Shown here: positions 12,464 to 19,669 of the stretch, in pieces | How positions within the stretch are numbered: the stretch's first letter is position 1 | Layout: the number at the start of each line of letters is the position of its first letter | Virus record (IMG/VR): IMGVR_UViG_3300032931_001006 | Span: 1 to 34,383 of that record | Origin: a virus | Direction: 5' to 3' (one strand) | DNA length: 34,383 nucleotides | Position numbers and translations under genes: made by a program | Notes under the pieces: model-generated | What the model was told of the DNA's origin: nothing | What the model saw: the letters and a program-made list of their open reading frames with translations, nothing else | Databases searched by the model: none

Positions 12464-13576
12464 ATGCGAATGGCCTATAAGTTCCGTATCAATCCAACGA
12501 AACATCAGCGTATATTGCTCAACAATACGTTGGAACTTTGCCGTTGGGTCTACAACGAAACACTTGCTACTCGCAAGAATGCCTGGGAACAGGAAAAGAA
12601 ATCTATTTCCTGCTACGATACAATCAAATTGCTTCCAGGCTGGAAAAGAGAAAATCCAGGATTGTCGCAGGTTTACTCTCAGGTTCTTCAAGATGTGACC
12701 ATGCGCGTCGATCTGGCATTTAGTGCCTTCTTTCGACGTGTAAAAGCAGGAGAAAAACCAGGATATCCTCGTTTTCGCGGGTATGGTCAGTATGATAGTT
12801 TTACCTATCCCCAAACGGGCTTTGCTCTCGCTAACGGACTGGTTCTTTCGAAGATCGGTACAGTCAAGATCGTCCAGCACCGCCCAATTGAAGGGAAGAT
12901 CAAGACTCTGAACATCCGCCGGGACGCAGTAGGAAATTGGTATGCATGTTTCTCGTGCGACGTTGAACCTATACTACTTCCAGAAAACCCAAAGGCGATC
13001 GGCATCGATGTTGGCCTTTCTAGTTTTGCTACCCTCTCCACCGGCGACAAGATTGCTAATCCCCGCTTCTTTCGTCAGAGCGAGAAGGAACTTGCAAAGA
13101 CACAACGGAAACTCTCGAAGGCGGAGAGGGGCACGCCAGAACGGGCGAAACGCAGATTGGCGGTTGCTCGTGTTCACGAACGTATTGCTAACCGTCGCCG
13201 TGATTTTGCTCATAAACTCTCCCGCCAACTGGTAAACGAATATGGGATCATCGCTCTTGAAAAGTTGAACATAAAAGGAATGCTTCAAAACCACTGCCTC
13301 GCGAAAAGCATCTCGGACGCAGCCTGGAATCAATTCGCGCTATACACTCAATACAAAGCCGAGAATGCTGGTAGAGAGTGCGCATCGGTTCCTTCCAAAA
13401 ACACGTCTAAGATGTGTTCGCGGTGTGGCAATTTGGTCGAGAAAGATTTGTCCGTTCGTGTTCACGATTGTCCTGTGTGTAGTCTAAAAATGGACCGAGA
13501 CGAAAACGCTGCTATCAATATTTTGGCATCGGGGCTACGATGCCTGGGTGCAAGCCCTAGAAGCCCCCGGCTTTAG
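12464..13576 (+). CDS. tnpB: TnpB, RNA-guided nuclease of an IS605-family element
   Basis: The 370-residue protein has RuvC-I GIDVGLSSFA (Asp182), RuvC-II IIALEKLNIKGM (Glu266), a zinc ribbon with CSRC (318/321) and CPVC (336/339), and RuvC-III MDRDENAAINIL (Asp346). All catalytic and zinc residues are intact. The ATG at 12464 follows the promoter by 6 nt and is preferred to an upstream GTG. The stop lies inside the right-end hairpin, so coding sequence and guide-RNA scaffold overlap. The N-terminal half (FRINPTKHQRILLNNTLE...YNETL) belongs to the OrfB_IS605 type and differs from TnpB 1, so this is a separate acquisition. Confidence 0.92.
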   Translation: MRMAYKFRINPTKHQRILLNNTLELCRWVYNETLATRKNAWEQEKKSISCYDTIKLLPGWKRENPGLSQVYSQVLQDVTMRVDLAFSAFFRRVKAGEKPGYPRFRGYGQYDSFTYPQTGFALANGLVLSKIGTVKIVQHRPIEGKIKTLNIRRDAVGNWYACFSCDVEPILLPENPKAIGIDVGLSSFATLSTGDKIANPRFFRQSEKELAKTQRKLSKAERGTPERAKRRLAVARVHERIANRRRDFAHKLSRQLVNEYGIIALEKLNIKGMLQNHCLAKSISDAAWNQFALYTQYKAENAGRECASVPSKNTSKMCSRCGNLVEKDLSVRVHDCPVCSLKMDRDENAAINILASGLRCLGASPRSPRL

Positions 13577-13593
13577 CCGTGGGGAGTAGTCAC
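13564..13593 (+). repeat. right-end hairpin of TnpB element 2, likely guide-RNA scaffold end
   Basis: CCCC and CGGC pair with GCCG and GGGG, with a TTTA loop and bulged T13580. The tnpB stop codon is within the loop region. The element boundary probably lies near 13593. Confidence 0.6.
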
Positions 13594-13613
13594 CAAGAGT
13601 TTTTGCAAAATTG

Positions 13614-13642
13614 TTGACAAATTCGCCAACAACAGTTAAAAT
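13614..13642 (+). promoter_or_regulatory. consensus promoter of the glycan-modification operon
   Basis: TTGACA (13614-13619), a 17-nt spacer and TAAAAT (13637-13642) match the sigma-70 consensus closely. The predicted TSS is about 17 nt before the start codon at 13666. It is 20 nt beyond the right end of TnpB element 2. Confidence 0.75.
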
Positions 13643-13665
13643 AAAAAAAGGAAGGAACTTGCAAT

Positions 13666-14358
13666 TTGACCCCTCGCGTAGTCGTTCTCACCTGCGATCC
13701 CTATCTGTGGTTACTTCAACCTTTCGCGTATCTCTTTTCGCATTACTGGTCCGATTTACAATCAGTGGTCGTTGGTGGGTATTCACGTCCTGATTTCTCG
13801 CTCACTCCCAATTTCAATTTTCATTCTATCGATCGTGTCAACTATTCTGCCGACCGATGGTCAAACGGTCTAATAAAACTCCTGGACGCTATTCCGGACC
13901 AGCATATTATTTTGCTGTTAGATGATTACTGGCTCTGCCGTACAGTTGATTGTGGCGGACTTCAGACGTTGTACGCATACATGCTCACAAAGCCCGAAGT
14001 TTTACGTATAGACCTTACCACGGACAGATTATATTGTGGTGGCATGAAAGACATAGAACCGTATGGGCATTATGATATTATAGAAACGCCACACGATTCT
14101 CCCTACCAATTCAGTACTCAAGCCGGCATGTGGAACGTGAGACTTCTACGGAGTCTTTTGCAACCGAATAAATCGGCTTGGGAAACGGAACTGCAAACGC
14201 AGGTGCCGGCAGAGATGAGGGTATTAGGCACGCGGCAATCTCCTATTCGCTATATTAATGCAATGAACCAGGGTAAGTTTCAACGCGATTTAGTGAACCA
14301 ATTGTCTCCCGAACACCTGGACTATATCGGCCAGAGAGGATGGCTTACCCATGCCTAG
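13666..14358 (+). CDS. glycosyltransferase-like protein
   Basis: The 230-residue protein begins at a TTG codon with GGAAGGA 9 nt upstream. It has a Rossmann-like N-terminus (RVVVLTCDPYLWLLQPF) and a hydrophobic strand ending in acidic residues, IILLLDDYWLCRTVD (about 81-95), in the position of the DxD metal-sugar motif of GT-A enzymes. It then has VLRIDLTTDRL and YQFSTQAGMWNVRLLRSLL, and PAEMRV near the end. Short proteins with this arrangement occur in phages next to other sugar transferases. It is the first gene of the operon. Donor and acceptor unknown. Confidence 0.7.
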   Translation: MTPRVVVLTCDPYLWLLQPFAYLFSHYWSDLQSVVVGGYSRPDFSLTPNFNFHSIDRVNYSADRWSNGLIKLLDAIPDQHIILLLDDYWLCRTVDCGGLQTLYAYMLTKPEVLRIDLTTDRLYCGGMKDIEPYGHYDIIETPHDSPYQFSTQAGMWNVRLLRSLLQPNKSAWETELQTQVPAEMRVLGTRQSPIRYINAMNQGKFQRDLVNQLSPEHLDYIGQRGWLTHA

Positions 14359-14806
14359 CGGGCGTATACATGCCGGTGCCTCAATCTGTTTCTCTATGTT
14401 ATCATTTGTGATACTTTCTGTCAATCAAATTGCATCTTTGACGTATTGTCTTGACATTGCTTTGGGGGTTTTGCTCGGTGTTCTAGTAAGCCCTGATCTG
14501 GACCTGATGGAAAATGGCAATTATTCCATGGTAATATTGCGGAAACGTTCTCCTCTTTTAGCAAAACTTTGGCGGCTATTCTGGTTACCATATGGGAAAT
14601 TGTCACATCATCGTGGAATGTCTCATTGGCCAATTATTGGTACTTTGATAAGAATAGGATATTTGATAATCCCAATTATAATAATCACGATTATACTAAT
14701 TCAGTTGGGGCTTCCTATTATATGGAATGCGTCCTGGTTTGCTCCGCTCATCATTGGCTTAATGATAGCAGATTTTATACACATTGTAATGGACGTGATA
14801 TTTTGA
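14351..14806 (+). CDS. metal-binding membrane protein, DUF2227-like
   Basis: The 151-residue protein has an N-terminal PSGRIHAGASI, then LLGVLVSPDLDLMENG, LFWLPYGKLSHHRGMSHWPIIGTLIR and DFIHIVMDVI. The His/Asp residues and the S-H-H-R-G-x-S-H block fit the DUF2227/YdjM group of predicted metal-dependent membrane hydrolases. Four hydrophobic segments are present. The ATG overlaps the upstream stop by 8 nt. Such proteins appear in several phages without proven function; here it is embedded among glycosyltransferases, so a membrane-linked substrate is possible. Confidence 0.75.
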   Translation: MPSGRIHAGASICFSMLSFVILSVNQIASLTYCLDIALGVLLGVLVSPDLDLMENGNYSMVILRKRSPLLAKLWRLFWLPYGKLSHHRGMSHWPIIGTLIRIGYLIIPIIIITIILIQLGLPIIWNASWFAPLIIGLMIADFIHIVMDVIF

Positions 14807-14819
14807 AAGGAGTTTCATT

Positions 14820-15089
14820 GTGACTGGCAGACGCAGAAATCCTGTAAAAACTTTATTCAAGATAGAAACTCTAATGCCGAACTCTGTCGTTATCATCAAG
14901 CGCGGCTGTGCTATGAATACCAAAAAGAATATGCAACAGTTGGCCGGCGAACTGATGAAGAAAGGCCTTCAAGATATAATTATCTTGACCCTGGATAGTC
15001 TGGACGATTTTCATGCACTGTCTGAAGAACAGATGGGCAAATTGGGTTGGATAAAGAAAGAGAAGGAAAATGGACCGAAACCCGCGTAA
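14820..15089 (+). CDS. small hypothetical protein
   Basis: The 89-residue protein starts at a GTG with AAAGGAG 8 nt upstream. The first 30 residues are basic and beta-like (NPVKTLFKIETLMPNSVVIIKRG), and the rest is helical and charged (MQQLAGELMKKGL, then LDDFHALSEEQMGKLGW). It overlaps the next gene by 20 nt. No family recognised. Confidence 0.65.
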   Translation: MTGRRRNPVKTLFKIETLMPNSVVIIKRGCAMNTKKNMQQLAGELMKKGLQDIIILTLDSLDDFHALSEEQMGKLGWIKKEKENGPKPA

Positions 15090-15552
15090 TACCGCAGTGT
15101 TTATTTTAGCAGTCTATCCCCTGGTTGGACAGCCAGAATATCAAGATAATCTTGCTAAAACTATCAAGGTCGTACAAAAACTTGGCTTTGAGCCTTATGT
15201 TGTCTCTCAACATGATGAACTCTTAATAGAAGCCAACTTGTTTATCAAGTTGGTTGCTCCCTGTTCTCCACTTGAGGCTATTAAGTCATATTGGAAACAA
15301 TACAATTTTGTGTTGATGGACGATGTAGTGTTTGATTCTGGCAATTTGGTCGATATGTTCGAGGAACTTCATCTACCGCGCGTATATGTTTCACTAAATC
15401 TGCGCACATTGGCGGTTGGATTCGAGAATGATGGTACTGATTGGTTGAGATGGATGGGGGAATTGAAAGATCACAAACTCGTTTCTGTACCATTGTCAAT
15501 CTTAAATAACTCTACCAAACTGGAACTTCCATGCGCAACTACGATTTCGTAA
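15070..15552 (+). CDS. hypothetical protein, possibly a short glycosyltransferase-fold protein
   Basis: The 160-residue protein begins with a strand and helix (AVFILAVYPL...NLAKTIKVVQKLGFEPYVVS) and has NFVLMDDVVF (about 78-87), a hydrophobic strand ending in DD as in GT-A domains. It is short for a full enzyme. AAGGAAA precedes the ATG. It overlaps the next gene, a glycosyltransferase-methyltransferase fusion, by 22 nt, and could work with it. The assignment is tentative. Confidence 0.6.
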   Translation: MDRNPRNTAVFILAVYPLVGQPEYQDNLAKTIKVVQKLGFEPYVVSQHDELLIEANLFIKLVAPCSPLEAIKSYWKQYNFVLMDDVVFDSGNLVDMFEELHLPRVYVSLNLRTLAVGFENDGTDWLRWMGELKDHKLVSVPLSILNNSTKLELPCATTIS

Positions 15553-17024
15553 TCTCCGCGTCCTGTTACTTGAGTCCCCAGAATACTATTCGGATGCTAA
15601 AAAGTATTCCAATCATCAAGGCGCGCGTACTACCCATCATTACCTGCCCGCGCGTAGAAGATGCCTGGACAATTATGGCTTACGCCCGAAAGGCCTCGTT
15701 TCCAATAATAATTCTGCATTCTCGGTTGACCAGCCGTTATTTCTGTCAATCCATCGCCTTTGTGTATTGTGTTGAGCACGGAATAACCGGAAAATATTTC
15801 GGTATAGTGGACGACGATATTGAGTTTACAGATGGCGATTTGCTTTCCCATATCAATTCCTGCGCCTCGTTTTCTACCTTTGCGTTTTCGTCCAATCAAA
15901 TTGTTTATGGTTTCAGTTTTATGATTGGCACATATATATATGGTGAATACCACGAAGATCCACCCTGGTTAGATGCACACAATTTGTTTTCGCGATGGGA
16001 AGACAATCTTGCCGCCGGCCTGCCGGATTGCACCACCGGCGTTGATAATGCTGCCTTCGTTGACATAGAATACCAGCATCGCCTGCATTTATTGACGGGT
16101 AAACCGCCGGTAGGCTGTACATATCAACCCATTCTTCACCATACCCGTGTAGACAGTATGGAAGCCTCTCGTGGAAACAGAAATATCGTGATTGATGGCT
16201 ATCGTCTTTGGACGGAGAAATTCGGGCTTGCTCTGGATGGCGCGATGATGGGTTCGGGAATGAACTTTGGATGGCATGATGTATATAAAGCGCTATGTCA
16301 AAAACATTTTCTTCCACTTTATAAAAAACACCTAATTTTTGGGGGATTGTGGACTGATTGGGACGCGATATGGCAAAAATATGGTCAAGAAATCACAGTC
16401 ACATACGAGGTACTAACAATGAAAAGAACAACTCCCGAGATAGTTGATTATCCACCATTTACGGGGAAAGCATTGAGATTGGGATTAGCGCAAGGCTATC
16501 TTTACTCATGGGAGGTTTTGACTATCCAGGTGTTCACACACGCTCTTCCGCCAAACGCGGTCGCAATAAATATTGGGGCCGGCGCCGGAACTTCTGGCTT
16601 GGCTATGGCAGAGGCGCGCCTGGACCTAATCCCAAATATTTATACAGTAGACGTGGCCGAAAACAATCGGGTTCTCGGGCTGGTCGCCGAACGGAACTCT
16701 TTTAGCAAATACCATATGCCTTTAGTAAATCAAATCCATGGCGATAGTTACAACGTGGGAATGTGTTGGGATAAAGGGCCCGTGGACATGGTATTTGTGG
16801 ACGGCGATCATTCCGTGTACGCGGTTGAACGCGATGTTCAGGCTTGGCTTCCACATATTAAAGATGGCGGTTTTATGCTCTTTCATGATTACGATCATGC
16901 TATGTATTCGGGTCTTAAACCTGCCGTCGATCGCTTGATGGCTGACCACGAGCAGCTTATGGTTGTGGATCTCCTGGCCGTCTATCGTGTACGTAAACTA
17001 GAAAACAAAACGAAGGAAGGATAA
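15531..17024 (+). CDS. glycosyltransferase-methyltransferase fusion protein
   Basis: The 497-residue protein has two parts. Residues 1-295 form a GT-A-like domain with YFGIVDDDIEF (DDD at 94-96) and SSNQIVYGF. From Met297 a class I SAM methyltransferase follows: INIGAGAGTSG (346-356), NIYTVDV, DMVFVDGDHSVYAVERDV, and WLPHIKDGGFMLFHDYDH, the Methyltransf_24 pattern. Met297 (16419) has GAGG 8 nt upstream and may also start a free methyltransferase. The same domain is repeated in the next gene. I infer sugar transfer coupled to methylation of the product. Confidence 0.82.
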   Translation: MRNYDFVISASCYLSPQNTIRMLKSIPIIKARVLPIITCPRVEDAWTIMAYARKASFPIIILHSRLTSRYFCQSIAFVYCVEHGITGKYFGIVDDDIEFTDGDLLSHINSCASFSTFAFSSNQIVYGFSFMIGTYIYGEYHEDPPWLDAHNLFSRWEDNLAAGLPDCTTGVDNAAFVDIEYQHRLHLLTGKPPVGCTYQPILHHTRVDSMEASRGNRNIVIDGYRLWTEKFGLALDGAMMGSGMNFGWHDVYKALCQKHFLPLYKKHLIFGGLWTDWDAIWQKYGQEITVTYEVLTMKRTTPEIVDYPPFTGKALRLGLAQGYLYSWEVLTIQVFTHALPPNAVAINIGAGAGTSGLAMAEARLDLIPNIYTVDVAENNRVLGLVAERNSFSKYHMPLVNQIHGDSYNVGMCWDKGPVDMVFVDGDHSVYAVERDVQAWLPHIKDGGFMLFHDYDHAMYSGLKPAVDRLMADHEQLMVVDLLAVYRVRKLENKTKEG

Positions 17025-17025
17025 C

Positions 17026-17691
17026 ATGACAATAATTATCGATCGTGAAGTAGAAACAGACGCAAATGGTATCGCCATTTCCAAAACCAATTATCGACCG
17101 TTCACCGGCGGAGCATTGAAGTTGGCCGCGGCAGTTGGCTTTCTTTATCCCTGGGAGGTTCTTGTTCTTCAGGTATTTACCCGCGGGTTGCCCCTAAACG
17201 CCGTCATTGTGAATATTGGCGCAGGCGCAGGCACGTCCAGTCTGGCTATGACAGAAGCGCGCATGGATCTGATAAAAAACATTTACTCAATAGATATTGA
17301 GGGAAAAGACAATCCCAGGGGCAGTTTGGTTGGAGAGCAACACGCCTTTACTCAATACAATACGCCGCTTATCAATCAGATTCTGGGCGACAGTTACGAT
17401 GTGGGAATGGCGTGGGATAAAGGTCCCGTAGACATGGTTTTTGTGGATGGCGATCATTCGGCCAAAAGTGTAGAGCGTGATATTCAGGCCTGGTTACCGC
17501 ATATCAAGGATGGCGGTTATATGTTGTTCCACGATTATAACAATCGCGTATTTCATGTTCTGAAACCCGTCATCGACCGTATGATGTCCAAACACGAATT
17601 GATCGTGATTGTGGATACGGTGGCTGTCTATCGGATCAGCATCCATAAACCTGTAAAGAGAGGACGTAAGCCCAATGTACAAAAAGAGTGA
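17026..17691 (+). CDS. class I SAM-dependent methyltransferase, duplicate of the upstream domain
   Basis: The 221-residue protein repeats the C-terminal domain of the preceding fusion. The shared blocks are PFTGGALKL, YPWEVLVLQVFTRGLP, VNIGAGAGTSSLAM (SAM motif I), QILGDSYDVGMAWDKGPVDM, FVDGDHSAKSVERD, and WLPHIKDGGYMLFHDYN. Similarity extends to the DNA, so the duplication is fairly recent. It begins 1 nt after the upstream stop. The two copies differ around the loop after motif I (VAENNRVLG versus IEGKDNPRGS), so substrates may differ. The C-terminus is basic (KPVKRGRKP). Confidence 0.85.
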   Translation: MTIIIDREVETDANGIAISKTNYRPFTGGALKLAAAVGFLYPWEVLVLQVFTRGLPLNAVIVNIGAGAGTSSLAMTEARMDLIKNIYSIDIEGKDNPRGSLVGEQHAFTQYNTPLINQILGDSYDVGMAWDKGPVDMVFVDGDHSAKSVERDIQAWLPHIKDGGYMLFHDYNNRVFHVLKPVIDRMMSKHELIVIVDTVAVYRISIHKPVKRGRKPNVQKE

Positions 17692-17857
17692 GATTGTCGC
17701 CGGCTTTGCCTGGGCCAGTGTTTTGCTTATGCCCTGGTTTATGATATTGGGAGTTGTTGCCGTAACGTGGTTGAGTTCCGGAGCGTGGGTATTCTTTCTG
17801 GTGGTGGCTATTCTGGCCAGCGCGATGCAGCATGGGGTGGAAGTGAAAAAACCATGA
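17675..17857 (+). CDS. small membrane protein
   Basis: The 60-residue protein has two hydrophobic stretches (FAWASVLLMPWFMILGVVAV and WVFFLVVAILAS) and a short basic tail. It overlaps the methyltransferase gene by 17 nt and the next gene by 4 nt. Unknown function; topology suggests a membrane anchor or accessory for the glycan enzymes. Confidence 0.6.
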   Translation: MYKKSEIVAGFAWASVLLMPWFMILGVVAVTWLSSGAWVFFLVVAILASAMQHGVEVKKP

Positions 17858-18006
17858 CTACATTTCAGAAAATAGGATTGCTTCTGGTTCTTGTTTCACT
17901 AGCATTTCTTCCGAAAATAGATAGCACAGTTGAACAACTTGCGTTGGTAGGGCTGTGGTATCTTGGTGTTTTTTTGTTTCTGTGGGAAAATGAGGCAAAG
18001 AAATGA
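17854..18006 (+). CDS. small membrane protein
   Basis: The 50-residue protein has two hydrophobic segments (IGLLLVLVSLAFL and LALVGLWYLGVFLFLW). It is linked by 4-nt overlaps to the genes on both sides (ATGA at each junction), a sign that it is translated as part of the operon. No family is recognised. Confidence 0.6.
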   Translation: MTTFQKIGLLLVLVSLAFLPKIDSTVEQLALVGLWYLGVFLFLWENEAKK

Positions 18007-18959
18007 CCTTGCGCGTTAAGATGGTTCCGGAGCTGAAACAGGTAGAAAAGGGAGAAAGCGGTATTATCACCATTATCCGCAAATATGCCAAGCATTTCCC
18101 TGCCTATGATATGGAATTGGTCGGCAAAGATGTCTCGGAATTTGACCTGTATGCAGTCCATGCTGGTATGCAGGATGCTAGATATCCGGCAAATATCCCG
18201 ACCGTCGCCCACTGTCATGGCGTCTACTGGACCAGCATGTACCAGGCCTCTCAATGGGAATGGTCGGCCAACGCGGACGTAATAAACTCGCTCCGTCACG
18301 CCCACGTTATTACCGTTCCGTCTACCTGGGTCGCAGAAACCATTCAACGCGATATGCACAGAAACCCCGTGGTTCTTCCACATGGAGTGGATTGGAATGA
18401 GTGGCAGCATCAAGAGGCAAAACAAGGATATATTATTGGGTACGCCAAGAATCGTGCCGGCCAGGACGTCTGTAACCCAGCCTATCTAAATCCTCTGGCG
18501 TCTTCATTTCCCAATATCAAGTTCTTGTCAACATTTTCCCCCGAAAATCCACCGCCGAACATCGAGATTACAGGAGTTCTCCCTTACGAGCAGAACAAGA
18601 AAGTAGTACAGCGCGCGGATATGTTTGTGTCCTGCACTCGCGAGACCTTCGGCATAGCCATTCTGGAAGCCATGGCCGCCGGCCTGCCTATCCTTGGCTG
18701 GCGTGAGGGCGGTTTGGTGGATCTAGTGTTGCATGGGGTTAATGGATATCTGGCACAACCTTACGATTACTCCGATTTGGTACAGGGTATGGCGTACTGT
18801 ATCCAACATCGTGTCGCGCTAGGTGCTAATGGGCGTGAGATGGCGCGTAAGTGGACTTGGGAAAAAGTATGCGCGCAGGTTGCCGATATTTATCGGAGCG
18901 CAATACAGAAGGCGAGAATACCATCTATGACTGTCGATCCAATTCTTTATCGGCTTTAA
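18003..18959 (+). CDS. GT4 family glycosyltransferase
   Basis: The 318-residue protein is a GT-B glycosyltransferase, shorter than typical GT4 enzymes because the N-terminal domain is reduced. It has AHCHGVYWTS, TVPSTWVAETI, VVLPHGVDW (the start of the second domain), NIEITGVLPYEQ, and the signature TRETFGIAILEAMAAGLPILGW with the E-x7-E pair, then VNGYL. It likely transfers a sugar from a nucleotide donor onto a surface or lipid-linked acceptor. It starts at an ATGA overlap, and its last 35 nt overlap the antisense HNH gene. Confidence 0.88.
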   Translation: MTLRVKMVPELKQVEKGESGIITIIRKYAKHFPAYDMELVGKDVSEFDLYAVHAGMQDARYPANIPTVAHCHGVYWTSMYQASQWEWSANADVINSLRHAHVITVPSTWVAETIQRDMHRNPVVLPHGVDWNEWQHQEAKQGYIIGYAKNRAGQDVCNPAYLNPLASSFPNIKFLSTFSPENPPPNIEITGVLPYEQNKKVVQRADMFVSCTRETFGIAILEAMAAGLPILGWREGGLVDLVLHGVNGYLAQPYDYSDLVQGMAYCIQHRVALGANGREMARKWTWEKVCAQVADIYRSAIQKARIPSMTVDPILYRL

Positions 18960-19518
18960 TATGACAATCTCTACACAGAGGAATTATATCAAGCCAATGT
19001 TCTCTTTCGTAGCCAAGATAATGATGGTATCCAATCGCAATATTATTGCAGCACTTACATTCTTGGGTATTTACTTTTGGCAACCTCTCAGATTGAACTT
19101 CAGTGTTTACCTTCCCGCGCGCTTTTCTGCGATTTGGATATTTGTCGCGGTTATTTTTTTGGACTTTTCTGCCTTTTTCGCTAAGTTCCCAGAGTTTTTT
19201 GCGAAGTTTGGTTTCTGGTCGTTCATTATCATGTTTAACTGCTTGTTTTCTTTTTTCGGACTTGAGGTATTCTTCGCGGTGTTTTTGGCGTCTATCGGCA
19301 ATTTCATTTTGGTGTTGAATTTTATAGATTGCAGTTCTATCTCTATCCTTTTTAAGCCGTTCTTCATAACTTTTTTGGCCTCTATCTGTTTTTCTCCATT
19401 TTGCCCCTGCAATTTTTTTGCATTTTTCGCATGGTTTTGTCAAAATATCATTATAACAATAGAACTCAGAACTTGGTTTGAAAGTTTGGCATTTATTACA
19501 AAATATTTGTTCTTCCAT
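18925..19518 (-). CDS. HNH endonuclease, free-standing homing type
   Basis: The 197-residue protein begins at an ATG with GGAGG 7 nt upstream. Its N-terminal zinc site uses Cys7, Cys10, Cys30 and Cys33. A long Lys/Arg/Glu-rich helical region follows (about 45-145), and a C-terminal HNH-like domain holds CKCC, GYHHYLGYE, IPLCRDCH (Cys182, Cys185, His186). It lies antisense inside an otherwise plus-strand operon and overlaps the GT4 gene end by 35 nt. Such free-standing HNH genes invade phage genomes. It lacks the GCCGGC palindrome common elsewhere, consistent with separate origin. Confidence 0.85.
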   Translation of the reverse strand: MEEQIFCNKCQTFKPSSEFYCYNDILTKPCEKCKKIAGAKWRKTDRGQKSYEERLKKDRDRTAIYKIQHQNEIADRRQKHREEYLKSEKRKQAVKHDNERPETKLRKKLWELSEKGRKVQKNNRDKYPNRRKARGKVNTEVQSERLPKVNTQECKCCNNIAIGYHHYLGYEREHWLDIIPLCRDCHIKADKELDRQS

Positions 19519-19557
19519 ATAGCCTCCGTAAACAAAATTGCCCTTGTTTCCCGAATG

Positions 19558-19635
19558 TGTCACCAAGCGGTCTACAAGAGCAATTTTATATATTATAATT
19601 TATGGTCGGGAATAAAGCAAGCCCGCTTGGTGACA
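19558..19635. repeat. 13-bp perfect inverted repeat flanking the HNH promoter
   Basis: TGTCACCAAGCGG (19558-19570) and its exact complement CCGCTTGGTGACA (19623-19635) are separated by 52 nt that contain the predicted HNH promoter. One arm would be in the 5' leader and the other just upstream of the -35 box. Confidence 0.85.
19592..19620 (-). promoter_or_regulatory. predicted promoter of the HNH gene
   Basis: TTGCTT (19620-19615), a 17-nt spacer and TATAAT (19597-19592) lie on the minus strand, about 75 nt before the HNH ATG. Perfect inverted-repeat arms flank it. Confidence 0.65.
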
Positions 19636-19669
19636 TCTTTATTATACACTAATGAGAGGAATTTGTCAA

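Larger units (their letters stand above)
12380..13593 (+). mobile_element. IS605-family TnpB-only (IS1341-type) element 2
   Basis: The element contains only tnpB. The left hairpin (12403-12423) and right hairpin (13564-13584) share the geometry of element 1: 4 bp, bulged T, 4 bp and a TTTA loop. The right hairpins of both elements contain the same CCGGCTTTAGCCGT core. The boundaries are approximate: the right side ends near GTCAC (13593), and the left side about 22-25 nt before the hairpin. It separates the pyruvyl transferase operon from the glycosyltransferase operon. Contains no GCCGGC. Confidence 0.72.

Noticed and set aside
12332-12880. 182-residue minus-strand frame over the left part of TnpB element 2
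   Set aside because: Antisense to tnpB 2 and spanning its left-end hairpin; no start signal.
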